Source of the DNA: Bactericera cockerelli | Taxonomy: Eukaryota > Arthropoda > Insecta > Hemiptera > Triozidae | DNA length: 64,000 nt | Direction of reading: 5' to 3' | NCBI GenBank assembly: GCA_024516035.1 | Contig: CM044964.1 | Coordinates: 867,410 to 931,409, forward strand | Shown here: positions 21,201 through 26,585 of the stretch, piece after piece | Layout of the letters: each line of letters begins with the position of its first letter | How positions within the stretch are numbered: the first letter of the stretch is position 1 | Translations under genes and position numbers: made by a program | Notes under the pieces: model-generated | Databases searched by the model: none | Told to the model about the DNA's origin: nothing | What the model saw: the letters and a program-made list of their open reading frames with translations, nothing else

Positions 21201-21687
21201 GCACTCTCTCTCTCTCTCTTTCGCCATCTCTCTCGCGCCCAACACCAATTTTTATTTTGTAGTACAAAGTGACCGGTGGCCTCGCCCGAGGACAAACATT
21301 TTATGCTACTTGGTAGTATAAATTTTTAGCTTGGGCACTCAGGACTATAAAATGAATGTCCTCTTACGAGGACATTGGGCGCGAAGAGGCTATTATAACT
21401 TGTAATAATAATAGCTTCTATGATACGATCTATTATCTCTCTCTGGTTTCAGCTTCAGCATGTTCTCCTCCCCGGGCCCCTACTCGGATCTGATCTTCCA
21501 GGACGCCACCCGTCAGCTTCGGGTGATTCCGCCCGAGGCTCGGTGGTACTCGGACTACCTCGGCGAGGACTTCATGCGGGCTCGGCGCCTCGTAGACTGC
21601 CACTCCAGCGCTGTGACGTCATCGCTCTCGCTGGTTGCCTTGGTAACCAGTTTGTGCGTTGCGCTGTTGTTTATTACGCGTCCCTAG
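896..21687 (+). CDS. Tsf: Transferrin, 3' part of gene (end of N-lobe plus whole C-lobe), 8 exons
   Basis: Transferrins are secreted two-lobed iron-binding proteins; in insects they carry or sequester iron in haemolymph. Exons joined: 896-1111, 8319-8533, 9817-10056, 13483-13663, 14695-14959, 16682-16825, 19665-19836, 21453-21687. Intron phases are 1,0,0,1,1,1,2. Family hallmarks visible: [10 protein letters not shown] twice (end of N-lobe in T1, C-lobe across T6/T7), [29 protein letters not shown], and a cysteine-rich C-lobe. By alignment to the classical lobe, C-lobe ligand positions Asp (T4), Tyr (T4), Tyr (T5) and His (T6) appear retained. The anion-binding Arg after CHTG is replaced by Tyr/Thr. 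About 510 residues are seen; the missing part is the signal peptide and most of the N-lobe. Oddities: splice-junction arrays, a GC donor after T2, a 2-base deficit in T5, and a hydrophobic C-terminus. Confidence 0.95.
1018..2641 (+). repeat. Exon-end and donor tandem array at T1, 10 copies in two blocks
   Basis: The unit is the last 69-78 bases of T1 plus the donor G|GTGAGTGT plus about 40 intron bases ending in 'gggggactataaacag', giving 111 or 120 bp. Copies begin near 1040, 1157 and 1267 (block 1), then seven more from 1890 to 2641 (block 2). Block 2 opens with a longer exon piece (AAGTCTGCGCAGACGCGCAAG, 1875-1893), so block 2 arose from a larger duplication. The units come in +PPV and -PPV forms. 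Both lengths are multiples of 3 and the intron piece has no in-frame stop, so exon frame runs through. Confidence 0.93.
1565..1775 (+). mobile_element. Dispersed repeat G with internal minisatellite
   Basis: A short array of 'gtctggctgggggactataaa' units is followed by a unique part, from 'ttggcttggttctgg' through 'ccactgtctggctaccatcg' to a (gat)n tail. Other copies are at 6205-6715 (+), 9280-9405 (+) and 56640-56840 (-). The unit intron piece in the T1 array comes from the 5' end of this element. Confidence 0.7.
2670..2978 (-). mobile_element. tRNA-derived SINE, family C
   Basis: The tRNA-like head is at the right end (reverse complement GTCACCGTGGCAGAGTGAGT, box B GGTTCGATCCCCAG). The body includes 'ctcatacctcgtgaggaaaa' on the reverse strand. 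It sits in a short duplicated flank, TTCAGTATGTAT, on both sides. It lies in intron T1-T2. Confidence 0.8.
3551..3584. repeat. Perfect 34-bp palindrome
   Basis: GATAAAACTCGTCCTTT followed by its exact reverse complement, with no spacer. It lies between the two halves of a local duplication (about 3425-3550 and 3640-3770) inside the 2976-bp transposon. Confidence 0.9.
4636..4695 (-). mobile_element. 5S-rRNA-derived SINE remnant, family L
   Basis: The reverse strand reads 'acaccagttttcatgaaatt' then 'gcaaaagttaagcaatg', matching the 5S internal promoter region around AAGTTAAGCAACG. Very decayed. Confidence 0.4.
4940..5125 (-). mobile_element. tRNA-derived SINE, family F
   Basis: The reverse strand carries a head like 'ctggtaatcaagtggttaa', a tail piece 'ataataagactctgagggtt', then 'ggtggttaccttccagttaa'. 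Nested inside the 2976-bp transposon. Confidence 0.65.
6205..6715 (+). mobile_element. Repeat G with an expanded 38-bp minisatellite (about 9 units)
   Basis: Units of 'gtctggctgggggactataaacagggagtagaccagca' type run from 6205 to about 6580. The unique G body follows ('ttggcttggttctggaggcc' onward) and ends in a (gat)n tail. This is the longest array among the G copies. Confidence 0.75.
7010..7265 (+). pseudogene. Possible LINE reverse-transcriptase C-terminus remnant
   Basis: With frame changes, it yields a basic segment resembling the tail of non-LTR retrotransposon proteins: a [22 protein letters not shown] stretch, then [15 protein letters not shown] before a stop. This match is by eye only. 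The surrounding 6720-7650 is otherwise AT-rich unique sequence with no gene seen. Confidence 0.3.
7655..7865 (+). mobile_element. tRNA-derived SINE, family B
   Basis: The head 'gatagctcagtgggaaaggc' carries box B GGTTCGAAATCCAGCC. The body 'ataatacgtcttgggcttac' runs into 'cgggcagtataaataaggcg' and a (att)n tail. Other copies are at 14208-14415, 20810-21015, 24445-24635, 45050-45255 and 51195-51335. Confidence 0.8.
7975..8290 (-). mobile_element. tRNA-derived SINE, family C
   Basis: Full-length copy with its head at the right end. It is flanked by ATTCTGGAT on both sides (near 7971 and 8285). It ends about 30 bases before the T2 acceptor. Confidence 0.8.
8319..8533 (+). CDS. Tsf: Transferrin exon T2 (inter-lobe region)
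   Basis: 215 bases, entering in phase 1 and leaving in phase 0. The acceptor is TTTCGCAG at 8311-8318. It encodes [20 protein letters not shown] and then [18 protein letters not shown], ending NLIFQ. This is the variable linker before the C-lobe in insect transferrins; the Phe-rich FKLFESA part matches the FQLF(S/E) segment of the family. It joins T3 as [14 protein letters not shown]. It carries no tandem array on either side. Its donor is GC (see next entry). Confidence 0.9.
8531..8539 (+). other. Non-canonical GC splice donor of T2
   Basis: The junction reads CAG|GCGAGT. Apart from the C it is a perfect consensus donor. The next exon begins GACACAGCG in phase 0, and the only nearby GT (8538-8539) would break the frame, so a GC-AG intron is the best reading. 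Confidence 0.75.
8575..9560. other. Intron T2-T3: repeat fragments, no gene
   Basis: AT-rich. It holds a decayed F-type SINE (about 8845-8960), an H-type LINE tail (about 8960-9205), a G body (9280-9405) and a short headless piece of family C (9425-9510). Confidence 0.6.
9280..9405 (+). mobile_element. Repeat G, body only
   Basis: 'ctgggggcctttgtcaatta' through 'tcctccactgtctggctacc' to 'gacgccatcctatgacgatt'. The minisatellite part is absent. Confidence 0.65.
9575..9815 (+). repeat. 37-bp tandem array plus C21 run forming the T3 polypyrimidine tract
   Basis: Six units of 'accatctctaaccaaatacc' + 'cccaccctttccaccta'. The last is cut by an uninterrupted run of 21 C (9787-9807), then TCTCCACAG. 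The array abuts exon T3 and replaces a normal pyrimidine tract. Confidence 0.92.
9817..10056 (+). CDS. Tsf: Transferrin exon T3 (start of C-lobe)
   Basis: 240 bases, phase 0 on both sides, exactly 80 codons. It encodes a linker [20 protein letters not shown] and then the C-lobe opening [20 protein letters not shown], followed by [12 protein letters not shown] and [13 protein letters not shown]. This matches the family pattern (R-x-C-V-x-S-x-x-E-x-x-K-C ... C-x-K-A-x-S-x-x-D-C-M). The usual Asp before the last Cys is Asn here. The end is placed at the first CAG|GTAAG, which joins T4 as CMQ-AIQSG. 36 further copies of its last 44 bases follow. Confidence 0.93.
10013..11872 (+). repeat. Exon-end and donor tandem array at T3, 37 copies
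   Basis: The 50-51 bp unit is 'atgagctgtcacaaggcaca' + 'cagtcacatcaactgtatgc' + 'aggtaag' followed by a 3-4 base linker. I counted 37 copies, including the one in the true exon. Linkers are mostly 'gct' or 'agag', with ggag, act and ggct variants. Donors are GTAAG except a cluster of GTGAG at about 11514-11620 and 11717. A few copies carry GCGCACAG instead of GCACACAG. One copy (about 10209) has lost the GG of CAGG and reads CAGTAAAG. Confidence 0.95.
11986..12135. mobile_element. MITE family M, inverted-repeat element about 150 bp
   Basis: 'cagagacactttctactctc' at the left is matched by 'gagaatggaaagtgtctt' reversed at the right. The inner arms 'cacaacgcactctgattggt' and 'accaatcagagtgcgttgtg' are near perfect. 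A second copy at 39862-40250 is split by an insertion. Confidence 0.75.
12136..12350 (-). mobile_element. tRNA-derived SINE, family E, decayed
   Basis: 'cacattaaactcacccagcc' body and a tRNA-like head reading 'ccagcctccgtggtgtaagg' on the reverse strand. Confidence 0.6.
12590..12700 (+). mobile_element. SINE family E body fragment
   Basis: 'gggtagctggtacgattccc' + 'agcgaatggagggtaaaacc'. The flanks from 12350 to 12900 are otherwise AT-rich with no gene. Confidence 0.5.
12893..13090 (+). mobile_element. SINE family E body and tail, inverted relative to its neighbour
   Basis: From 'tggtacgattcccagcaaat' through 'cgttggcgttaggaagggca' to the tail 'cgggataagacggagtaaaa'. It lies tail to tail with the next copy. 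Confidence 0.7.
13100..13455 (-). mobile_element. tRNA-derived SINE, family E, full length
   Basis: The tail is at the left. The body includes 'ccctccattcgctgggaatc' and 'cacccagcctgggtagggcc'. The head at the right reads 'tccgtggcgtaatggttgtg' on the reverse strand. It ends about 30 bases before exon T4. Confidence 0.8.
13483..13663 (+). CDS. Tsf: Transferrin exon T4 (C-lobe)
   Basis: 181 bases, entering phase 0 and leaving phase 1. Acceptor CTTCTGCAG, donor AAG|GGTAAGT. It encodes [20 protein letters not shown] and then [23 protein letters not shown] carries the Asp ligand position and PEYY-V-x-AVAK the first Tyr ligand position of a transferrin lobe. No tandem array at either end. Confidence 0.93.
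13700..14207. other. Intron T4-T5: AT-rich, no gene
   Basis: No coding or structured element recognised apart from short fragments of the 'cagtataaacagaaaat' sequence also present in intron T1-T2. Confidence 0.5.
14208..14415 (-). mobile_element. tRNA-derived SINE, family B
   Basis: Its (ata)n tail is at the left and its head at the right (reverse 'acggtcgttcagtggtaaag'). A short local duplication of 'aactgttggaatccgtccgt' follows at 14477-14640. Confidence 0.8.
14695..14959 (+). CDS. Tsf: Transferrin exon T5 (C-lobe), with a 2-base deficit
   Basis: 265 bases between CCCTCAG and the first CACAG|GTGAG. It should be a multiple of 3 (phase 1 to phase 1). Before the lesion it reads [12 protein letters not shown]; after it, [20 protein letters not shown], then a Cys-rich stretch and [11 protein letters not shown]. 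The break lies at about 14725-14735, where two single-G losses (gcg-ccg-ctgg for gcggccggctgg) would explain it. CHTG is the anion-binding loop; the usual Arg is not there. The Tyr of GYTG sits at the second Tyr ligand position. Either a sequencing indel or a real lesion; the rest of the exon is clean. Confidence 0.9.
14884..15492 (+). repeat. Exon-end and donor tandem array at T5, 6 copies
   Basis: A unit of about 103-115 bp: the last about 75 bases of T5 (CTGTGTGACCTGTGYCAYGG ... GGCTACACAG), the donor GTGAGATACTG, and about 25 intron bases 'ttactgtgaatattata'. Copies are at 14884, 14990, 15095, 15205, 15310 and 15412. The third has GGTATCGG for GCTATCGG and the third unit's intron part is longer. 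The unit carries the second Tyr ligand codon. Confidence 0.93.
15505..15608 (-). mobile_element. tRNA-derived SINE, family A, rearranged
   Basis: 'gggacttgaaccaccgacct' begins the head. The centre has an internal partial duplication ('acaagtccgttacaagcctt') before 'ctactgaggtcgg'. Confidence 0.65.
15680..16570 (-). mobile_element. LINE 3' end H, split by a nested about 700-bp repeat O
   Basis: H reads, on the reverse strand, 'agggttgggtggaagagatt' ... 'cctaataaagcttact' ... (taa)n. Its halves are 15680-15793 and about 16490-16570, by comparison with the unbroken copy at 51890-52080. Between them lies O (about 15793-16490), with 'actttccttat' at both edges, 'cggtaaattggggccggttt', and a CA/CAGA microsatellite (16309-16360). 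Confidence 0.65.
16682..16825 (+). CDS. Tsf: Transferrin exon T6 (C-lobe)
   Basis: 144 bases, phase 1 both sides. Acceptor GGTTTGCAG, donor CCTGACG|GTAAG. It encodes (G)[20 protein letters not shown], then [15 protein letters not shown] and [13 protein letters not shown] carries the His ligand position. It joins T7 as CPDG-TRAHL. 18 further copies of its 3' end follow. Confidence 0.94.
16775..17850 (+). repeat. Exon-end and donor tandem array at T6, 19 copies
   Basis: The unit is 'gactttgagctgctgtgtcc' + 'tgatggtaagttagaggaag' + 'gagtggtg', with an optional 'ggctctgaagga' piece. The optional piece is exon-derived, since TGGGCTC..TCTGAAGGA precedes GACTTTGAG in the true exon. Two unit sizes therefore alternate (about 57 and 63-66 bp). 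I counted 19 copies including the exon's own. The true exon has GACGG; every other copy has GATGG (synonymous). One copy has TTTGTGCTG for TTTGAGCTG. Confidence 0.94.
17851..18470. other. Intron T6-T7: unique sequence and LINE tail I
   Basis: 17851-18230 has no gene. 18247-18284 is a T-run, and 18285-18465 is an I-type LINE 3' end on the reverse strand (reverse 'gccggggttaagtggcagag' ... 'aataaagtgtaaaa'). Confidence 0.5.
18470..18775 (-). mobile_element. tRNA-derived SINE, family E, full length
   Basis: Same layout as 13100-13455, including 'agcctgggtagggccggaaa' and a head reading 'tctccgtggcgtaatggttg' on the reverse strand. Confidence 0.8.
18790..19012 (-). mobile_element. LINE 3' end, family I
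   Basis: The reverse strand reads 'ccggggttaagtggcagaga' and then an AT-rich 3' end. The match to 18405-18465 and 36180-36345 is plain. Confidence 0.55.
19073..19131. repeat. 20-bp perfect inverted repeat
   Basis: TCAAAAGAAAATGGCGGACA at 19073-19092 pairs with its exact reverse complement at 19112-19131. Confidence 0.85.
19144..19202. repeat. 20-bp perfect inverted repeat around an AT run
   Basis: CAGAAGATGCCTAGTGAATA at 19144-19163 and its exact reverse complement at 19183-19202, with (AT)n between. A third half-copy, AGATGCCTAGTG, follows at 19206. Confidence 0.85.
19380..19436. repeat. Imperfect inverted repeat
   Basis: 'gcatcccacgacacaaggac' and 'gcccttatagtgtgggatg' pair with few mismatches around 'catacttcataggtatg'. 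No gene in 19203-19660. Confidence 0.6.
19665..19836 (+). CDS. Tsf: Transferrin exon T7 (C-lobe)
   Basis: 172 bases, entering phase 1 and leaving phase 2. Acceptor ATTTCCCAG, donor TTCAG|GTAAGT. It encodes (G)[20 protein letters not shown], then [10 protein letters not shown] and [18 protein letters not shown]. The C-N-L-G-x-V-K-A-N-A-I-V motif closes the lobe's iron-binding half. It joins T8 as DEFS-FSMFS. Four more copies of its 3' half follow. Confidence 0.94.
19760..20800 (+). repeat. Exon-end and donor tandem array at T7, 5 copies plus a decayed one
   Basis: A unit of about 173-230 bp: the last about 75 bases of T7 (ACTCAATGCCTACATSAACC ... GAGTTCAG), the donor GTAAGTGCATGC, and about 95 intron bases rich in 'agttcatgttcatgta'. 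Exon pieces start near 19763, 19938, 20114, 20344 and 20516. A decayed start 'ctcaatgcctgtatcaatct' is at 20763. The intron part is itself internally repetitive (tgttcatgt). Confidence 0.93.
20810..21015 (+). mobile_element. tRNA-derived SINE, family B
   Basis: Head 'catggtagctcagtagtcac' with box B GGTTCGAATCCCAGCC and tail 'gcagtacaaataaggcg' + (att)n. The following 21015-21452 is intron with a CT microsatellite (21196-21220) and no gene. Confidence 0.8.
21453..21687 (+). CDS. Tsf: Transferrin terminal exon T8 with stop codon
   Basis: 235 bases. Acceptor GGTTTCAG. It encodes (S)[19 protein letters not shown], then [20 protein letters not shown] and [10 protein letters not shown], the standard C-lobe ending. 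About 27 more residues follow: HSSAVTSS and a strongly hydrophobic [20 protein letters not shown], then TAG at 21685-21687. The hydrophobic tail after small residues resembles a GPI-anchor signal or a membrane anchor, unexpected for a haemolymph transferrin. The tail lies within the tandem unit that is repeated downstream. Confidence 0.92.
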
Positions 21688-22560
21688 ATTGTAAACAACG
21701 GTTGCTATGGAAACAAGCTCACTGGTACTCCATGTGAACTCGCCGCCTCACGACTGCCACTCCGGCGCTGTGACGTCATCGCTCTCGCTGGTTGCCTTGG
21801 TAACCAGTTTGTGCGTTGCGCTGTTGTTTATTACGCGTCCCTAGAATGTAAACAACGGTTGCTATGCAAACAAGCTCGCTGGTAATCCATGCGAGCTTGG
21901 CGCCTCGTAGACTGCCACTCCGGCGCTGTGACGTCATCGCACTCGCTGGTTGCCTTGGTAACCAGTTTGTGCGTTGCGCTGCTGTTGAATGCGCGTCACT
22001 AGAGCTAATTGTAAACAACAGTTGCTATGGAAACAAGCTCACTGGTACTCCATGTGAACTCGCCGCCTCACGACTGCCACTCCGGCGCTGTGACGTCATC
22101 GCTCTCGCTGGTTGCCTTGGTAACCAGTTTGTGCGTTGCGCTTTTGTTAAATACGCGTCCCTAGAATGTAAACAACGGTTGCTATGGAAACAAGCTCACT
22201 GGTACTCCATGTGAACTCGCCGCCTCACGACTGCCACTCCGGCGCTGTGACGTCATCGCTCTCGCTGGTTGCCTTGGTAACCAGTTTGTGCGATGTGCTG
22301 TTGTTTATTACGCGTCCCTAGAATGTAAACAACGGTTGCTATGGAAACAAGCTCGCTGGTAATCCATGCGAGCTTGGCGCCTCCTAGACTGCCATTTTCG
22401 GCGCTGTGACGTCATCACACTCGCTGGTTGCCTTGGTTACCATCTTGTGCGTTGTGCTGCAGTTGAATGCGCGTCACTAGAGCTAATTGTAAACAATGGT
22501 TGTCATGGAATCGAGTACTGGTTGCTATGCAACGCCTTCTACCTTGTACTATTGTTAAAC
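21590..22560 (+). repeat. Tandem array across the transferrin stop codon, 6 copies
   Basis: A unit of about 155-160 bp, from 'cctcgtagactgccactccg' through 'ctgtgacgtcatcgctctcg' and 'ctggttgccttggtaaccag' to 'gtaaacaacggttgctatgg'. The unit holds the coding tail, the stop and 3' UTR. CTGTGACGTCAT occurs near 21611, 21768, 21925, 22088, 22244 and 22402. Later copies decay; 22700-22990 retains recognisable pieces ('acgtcatgaatctcgcttgt', 'gtaaacaatggttgtcatag'). Confidence 0.92.
21614..21647 (+). promoter_or_regulatory. CRE palindrome and RFX X-box match, first of six repeats
   Basis: TGACGTCA (21614-21621) is the full CREB/ATF palindrome. GTTGCCTTGGTAAC (21634-21647) fits the RFX X-box consensus GTNRCC(N0-3)RGYAAC exactly. 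The pair recurs, mostly intact, in each downstream unit. In the first copy these bases are coding, so the match may be incidental. Confidence 0.35.
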
Positions 22561-22705
22561 TAGGGCTGAATTATAAGTAAAGGGACAATATCCTTTTACT
22601 CGGGCTATAGTGCGCTGTGATTGGTTGAAAATCCAAGTCAAGGGATAGTGTCTACCCATATTAAATCTAATGCTATTTTATAATTTGGCCCTTAGTGTCA
22701 CTAGA
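22560..22705. mobile_element. MITE family N
   Basis: 'ctcgggctatagtgcgctgt' + 'gattggttga' centre with inverted flanks ('ggctgaattataa' and 'ttataatttggccc'). A second copy is at 32945-33092. Confidence 0.6.
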
Positions 22706-22989
22706 TCTGAATGTAAACAATGGTTGTCATAGAAACAAGCTCATTTATCCAACAAGAACTGCAAAGACTTCATAAGATTTGCTTGTTGCCATAGTAGCAA
22801 TTTTGTTTACTTTATTTTTGTTAAATTTGGGTCACTAAAACATTGTTGACGTCATGAATCTCGCTTGTTGCTTGAGCAACCATTTTTCGTCTTATATTGT
22901 CCTTTAATTTGATTAAGGGGTCTTATGTTTTGTCTGTTGTCATGACAACGAGCCTTCTGATGTTTTTGCCAGAAATACTGTACATATAT

Positions 22990-23383
22990 ATTATATACAT
23001 ATGTTAGCTAAATGCTTATGAAATGGACGCCTACAATGATCTAATTCATAAACACTATAAATAGGCTCTTAAAAACCAACCATTGTTTGAAAAAATATCA
23101 GAAAAGGTTTTTCAATATCTTGTTAAAAAAGAAAACACCTTTTGTTGAGATAAAGAAAATTTCTTTCCTCAATTTTAGTGATTTCTTTTTTGTAATTTTT
23201 ATCTCTCATTTTTTTACATTCCGTCAAAAATCTTTGTTTTTTTCTCTCTATAGTTAATTATCTTTACACTTTTGTATTATAAATTATGGTTATTTTTAAA
23301 GTGTTATTTTTATATTATATTTTAGTGCCTTTTTAGATTTAGGTCTCGAAAATTCCAAATGGATTAGTGGCTCTGATTTTTTT
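22990..23383. other. Unique AT-rich flank, no gene
   Basis: Probable transferrin 3' flank. No clear poly(A) signal could be tied to the transcript end. Confidence 0.4.
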
Positions 23384-23397
23384 TATATACTAAAAAA

Positions 23398-23532
23398 CCG
23401 ACTTCAGTAGCTTGATCGATAAGGCAGCGGACTTGTAACCTGGAGGTCGGTGGTTCAAGTCCCAGTTTCAGTGTAGATATAAAGTGAGTTTGAGTAGTTG
23501 TGATATCACGAAAGTGATTAACACAAATATGA
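23398..23532 (+). mobile_element. tRNA-derived SINE, family A, with target-site duplication
   Basis: Flanked by TATATACTAAAAA at 23384-23396 and 23533-23545. Nearly intact. Confidence 0.88.
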
Positions 23533-23545
23533 TATATACTAAAAA

Positions 23546-24444
23546 GTTATAGTATTCATAAACAAAAATTGTTTTCTATAAGCTCAATATTACTAAGTAT
23601 TTGTAACAAAACAAAAATTTCTATTCATAAATTAACAGATTATTTGTAGTTAATTTTATTTATTAACCCATGATTTTTGTAATTAATACAGATTTTTTGT
23701 TTGTAAGACAATTTTTTTATAACTAAGACAATTTTTTTAGTTTATGAACATCTGGTTTTACATTTACAGCCATTAATCTATTTGGAATATCACTGTCCAA
23801 AGCACCATATCCATTTAATATTAATATCTGCAACACTTGTAATCTAATATTTTTACTTTTGATTATTGATTTTTCTCGTAGAATTATTGATCCGTCCATG
23901 TTTTTTTATTCATATTATATTTAGCTTAGTTAGTAAGATTTTTGCAATGCCTTGAGAATTCTATAGTATTATATTTTGATTCGGTTAGTAATTTAATGTT
24001 ATAGGCGTCCAAATTAAATAAAATATTAATAATTTTATAATATAGTATTATTAGGATTCTTTAATGTTTTGTTCATTCCTTTTTCATCCGGACAACATAC
24101 ATATGGTCTTCTCCCTAGTTATGTTATGTTTGGCTTTCAATGAGAAACTTGATTGAATCTGTTTTAATAAAAAACCATTTTAAGTGCCTTGGGTGTTGAG
24201 AAAATAATCTCTACAAAAAATGTATTTTGTTTTATTTTTGAAAATACTCCGTCCTTTTTCAAATAAATCTAAAGATCTGTTTTTTATCTCATGAAATTAA
24301 TTGTAAATTTTATATTTACTTATAAGAAAATTGACTGTCGTTCAATGAAATAAATTACTTTTATAATATTCAACCAGAGCATTTTTTTCTTATCAAACTA
24401 TCACTAGCTATATCTATGTAATTAAAAGTACCTATATTGAATAA
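23546..24444. other. AT-rich unique sequence, no gene
   Basis: No open frame, repeat or RNA gene recognised. Confidence 0.45.
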
Positions 24445-24635
24445 TTTCCCGGTAGCTCAGAGGTCAAGGCGCCGCGCGTCGGTCTGGTATTCCGGTGGTC
24501 GTGAGTTCGAATCCCAAATATTACATGACAATTTTTCCCCCACTGGGGAATACGTCCTAAGCTTACTGCTGGAATAATGGGACTCGGAGTTCTAATCGGG
24601 ACGTATGAATAAGGCGGTATTATATTATTATTCAA
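24445..24635 (+). mobile_element. tRNA-derived SINE, family B, decayed head
   Basis: 'ccggtagctcagaggtcaag' with a GC-rich D-arm, box B 'gagttcgaatcccaa', tail 'cgtatgaataaggcgg'. Confidence 0.7.
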
Positions 24636-24660
24636 CAATTGGAACAAGAATTGGGATCTC

Positions 24661-24800
24661 AGTGGATTGATGAGCTGGATCGATAAGGCGGCAGACTTGT
24701 AACCTGGAGGTTTGTGGTTCAAGTCCCAAGTTCAGAAAAAAAAAAAAAATACTAAAGCGAGTTTGAGTAGTTGTGATATCACGAAAGTGATTAACACACA
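24661..24800 (+). mobile_element. tRNA-derived SINE, family A
   Basis: 'gatcgataaggcggcagact' head and 'gtgatatcacgaaagtgatt' tail, with an A-run in the body (24737-24749). Confidence 0.8.
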
Positions 24801-24834
24801 AATTATTATTATTTTTTAAACTCGTTCAATCTTT

Positions 24835-25924
24835 GGGTTTCTAAATAGTCGTCTACAAAAATCAAACAAGTTGAACTCATCTTGACCCCAATTAAATCGG
24901 AACCTCCCATGGGGGATCGAACTTTTTGATAACTACCTATCGAATGATCTTGACCTGATAGACAAATTTGCTTTCAATAAAACTTTTTTGTTTATTTTAT
25001 ATTACACTAGCCGTTTGCCCGTGCTTTGCAACGGGACTAAATTTCAAATTTACTAAGGCATGGCCGTACTCCTGGACAGCAATGCCTTTTTGAACTTTTT
25101 ATAATTTTTCTGGACAAAGCGATAATGGTTCTGGGGGGGTCAATTCTGAGACATTTTTCGCTATCTCTTACCGTTTTGGCTAAACAACTCCGGACAAACA
25201 AACAAACATAGGTAGGTAGGTAGGTAGGTAGGTAGGTAGGTAGGTAGTCCTTTTTTCTGTTTTATATATAGAGATACATACAGCCTATGTATAATTTTTA
25301 TCTATAAGCTGTTGAAACATGACTTAAGTATAGGTGATCAATCGAAAACTCAATATCATTTCCTGATAGCGTTAGAACTGATAAACAAAAACAATTTTAG
25401 AGGTGTGAAATGTCTACATGATAATTTCGATAACCTTTATGTTATTTTGAAGGGCCAAGCAAGGACCTGTGATTGGTGGAAAGGCCGATTTGAGGGACGG
25501 TCTCACCTTAGCTCGTTGTAATCTTACTAGCTTGGCCCTTGGAAATAAGATAAAAGTTATGAAAATTAATTTGTGGACTTTGTAAACATTTAACACGTCT
25601 GGCCAAGCAAGGGCCAAAAAATAGTAAAGCGAGTTTGAGTAATTGTGATATCTTGACTGTCATCAATTTTTTAAATTAAATAATTATTAAAGTCGAACCA
25701 GGATATAAAATAAACTCAAGGTACCGGAAACTGATTATTCTTTTATATCCAGGTTTCTCCTATGAAGAGTACTTTTTTTCAATAACGAGAGGTAAATTGT
25801 ACCTGGAAATTGATCTCTTATTTCTAGGTTTTGATTTGATTTTATTATTTATTTAATACAATTTTGATTTACAATATATGACACCTCCAATATAATTATA
25901 CCTTATTGTTTCTCTATTTCTCTT
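24835..25924. other. Unique AT-rich sequence with a TAGG microsatellite and a small foldback
   Basis: (TAGG)n lies at 25209-25247. A foldback of 'aagggccaag' type spans 25450-25540, with a further copy of the motif at 25600-25618. No gene. Confidence 0.45.
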
Positions 25925-26585
25925 ATATCAGGTTTCTGTCATATCCAGGTTTCTGTCATATCCAGGTTGCTGTCATATCCAGGTTTCTGTCATATCCAGG
26001 TTTCTGTCATATCCAGGTTTCTATCATATCCAGGTTTCTGTCATATCCAGGTTTCTGTCATATCCAGGTTTCTGTCATATCCAGGTTTCTGTCATATCCA
26101 GGTTTCTATCATATCCAGGTTTCTGTCATATCTAGGTTTCTGTCATATCCAGGTTTCTGTCATATCCAGGTTTCTGTCATATCCAGGTTTCTGTCATATC
26201 CAGGTTTCTGTCATATCCAGGTTTCTGTCATATCCAGGTTTCTGTCATATCCAGGTTTCTATCATATCCAGGTTTCTGTCACATCCAGGTTTCTGTCATA
26301 TCCAGGTTTCTGTCATATCCAGGTTTCTCTTATATCCAGGTTTCTCTTATATCCAGGTTTCTCTTATATCCAGGTTTCTGTCATATCCAGGTTTCTGTCA
26401 TATCCAGGTTTCTCTTATATCCAGGTTTCTGTCATATCCAGGTTTCTGTCATATCCACGTTTCTGTCATATCCAGGTTTCTGTCATATCCAGGTTTCTAT
26501 CGAATCCAGGTTTCTGTCATATCCAGGTTTCTGTCATATCCAGGTTTCTGTCATATCCAGGTTTCTTTCATATCCAGGTTTGACT
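25925..26585 (+). repeat. 17-bp minisatellite, about 38 copies
   Basis: The unit is GTTTCTGTCATATCCAG with minor variants (CTATCAT, CTCTTAT, a single CTAG, TCACATCC). Since 17 is not a multiple of 3, the frame rotates and two frames stay open for over 220 codons. Every unit contains the string CCAG|GTTTCT. It lies about 4.2 kb past the transferrin stop. Confidence 0.93.

Noticed and set aside
24160..24175. Transferrin poly(A) signal AATAAA
   Set aside because: It is 2.5 kb past the stop in AT-rich sequence where such hexamers occur by chance; nothing ties it to the transcript.
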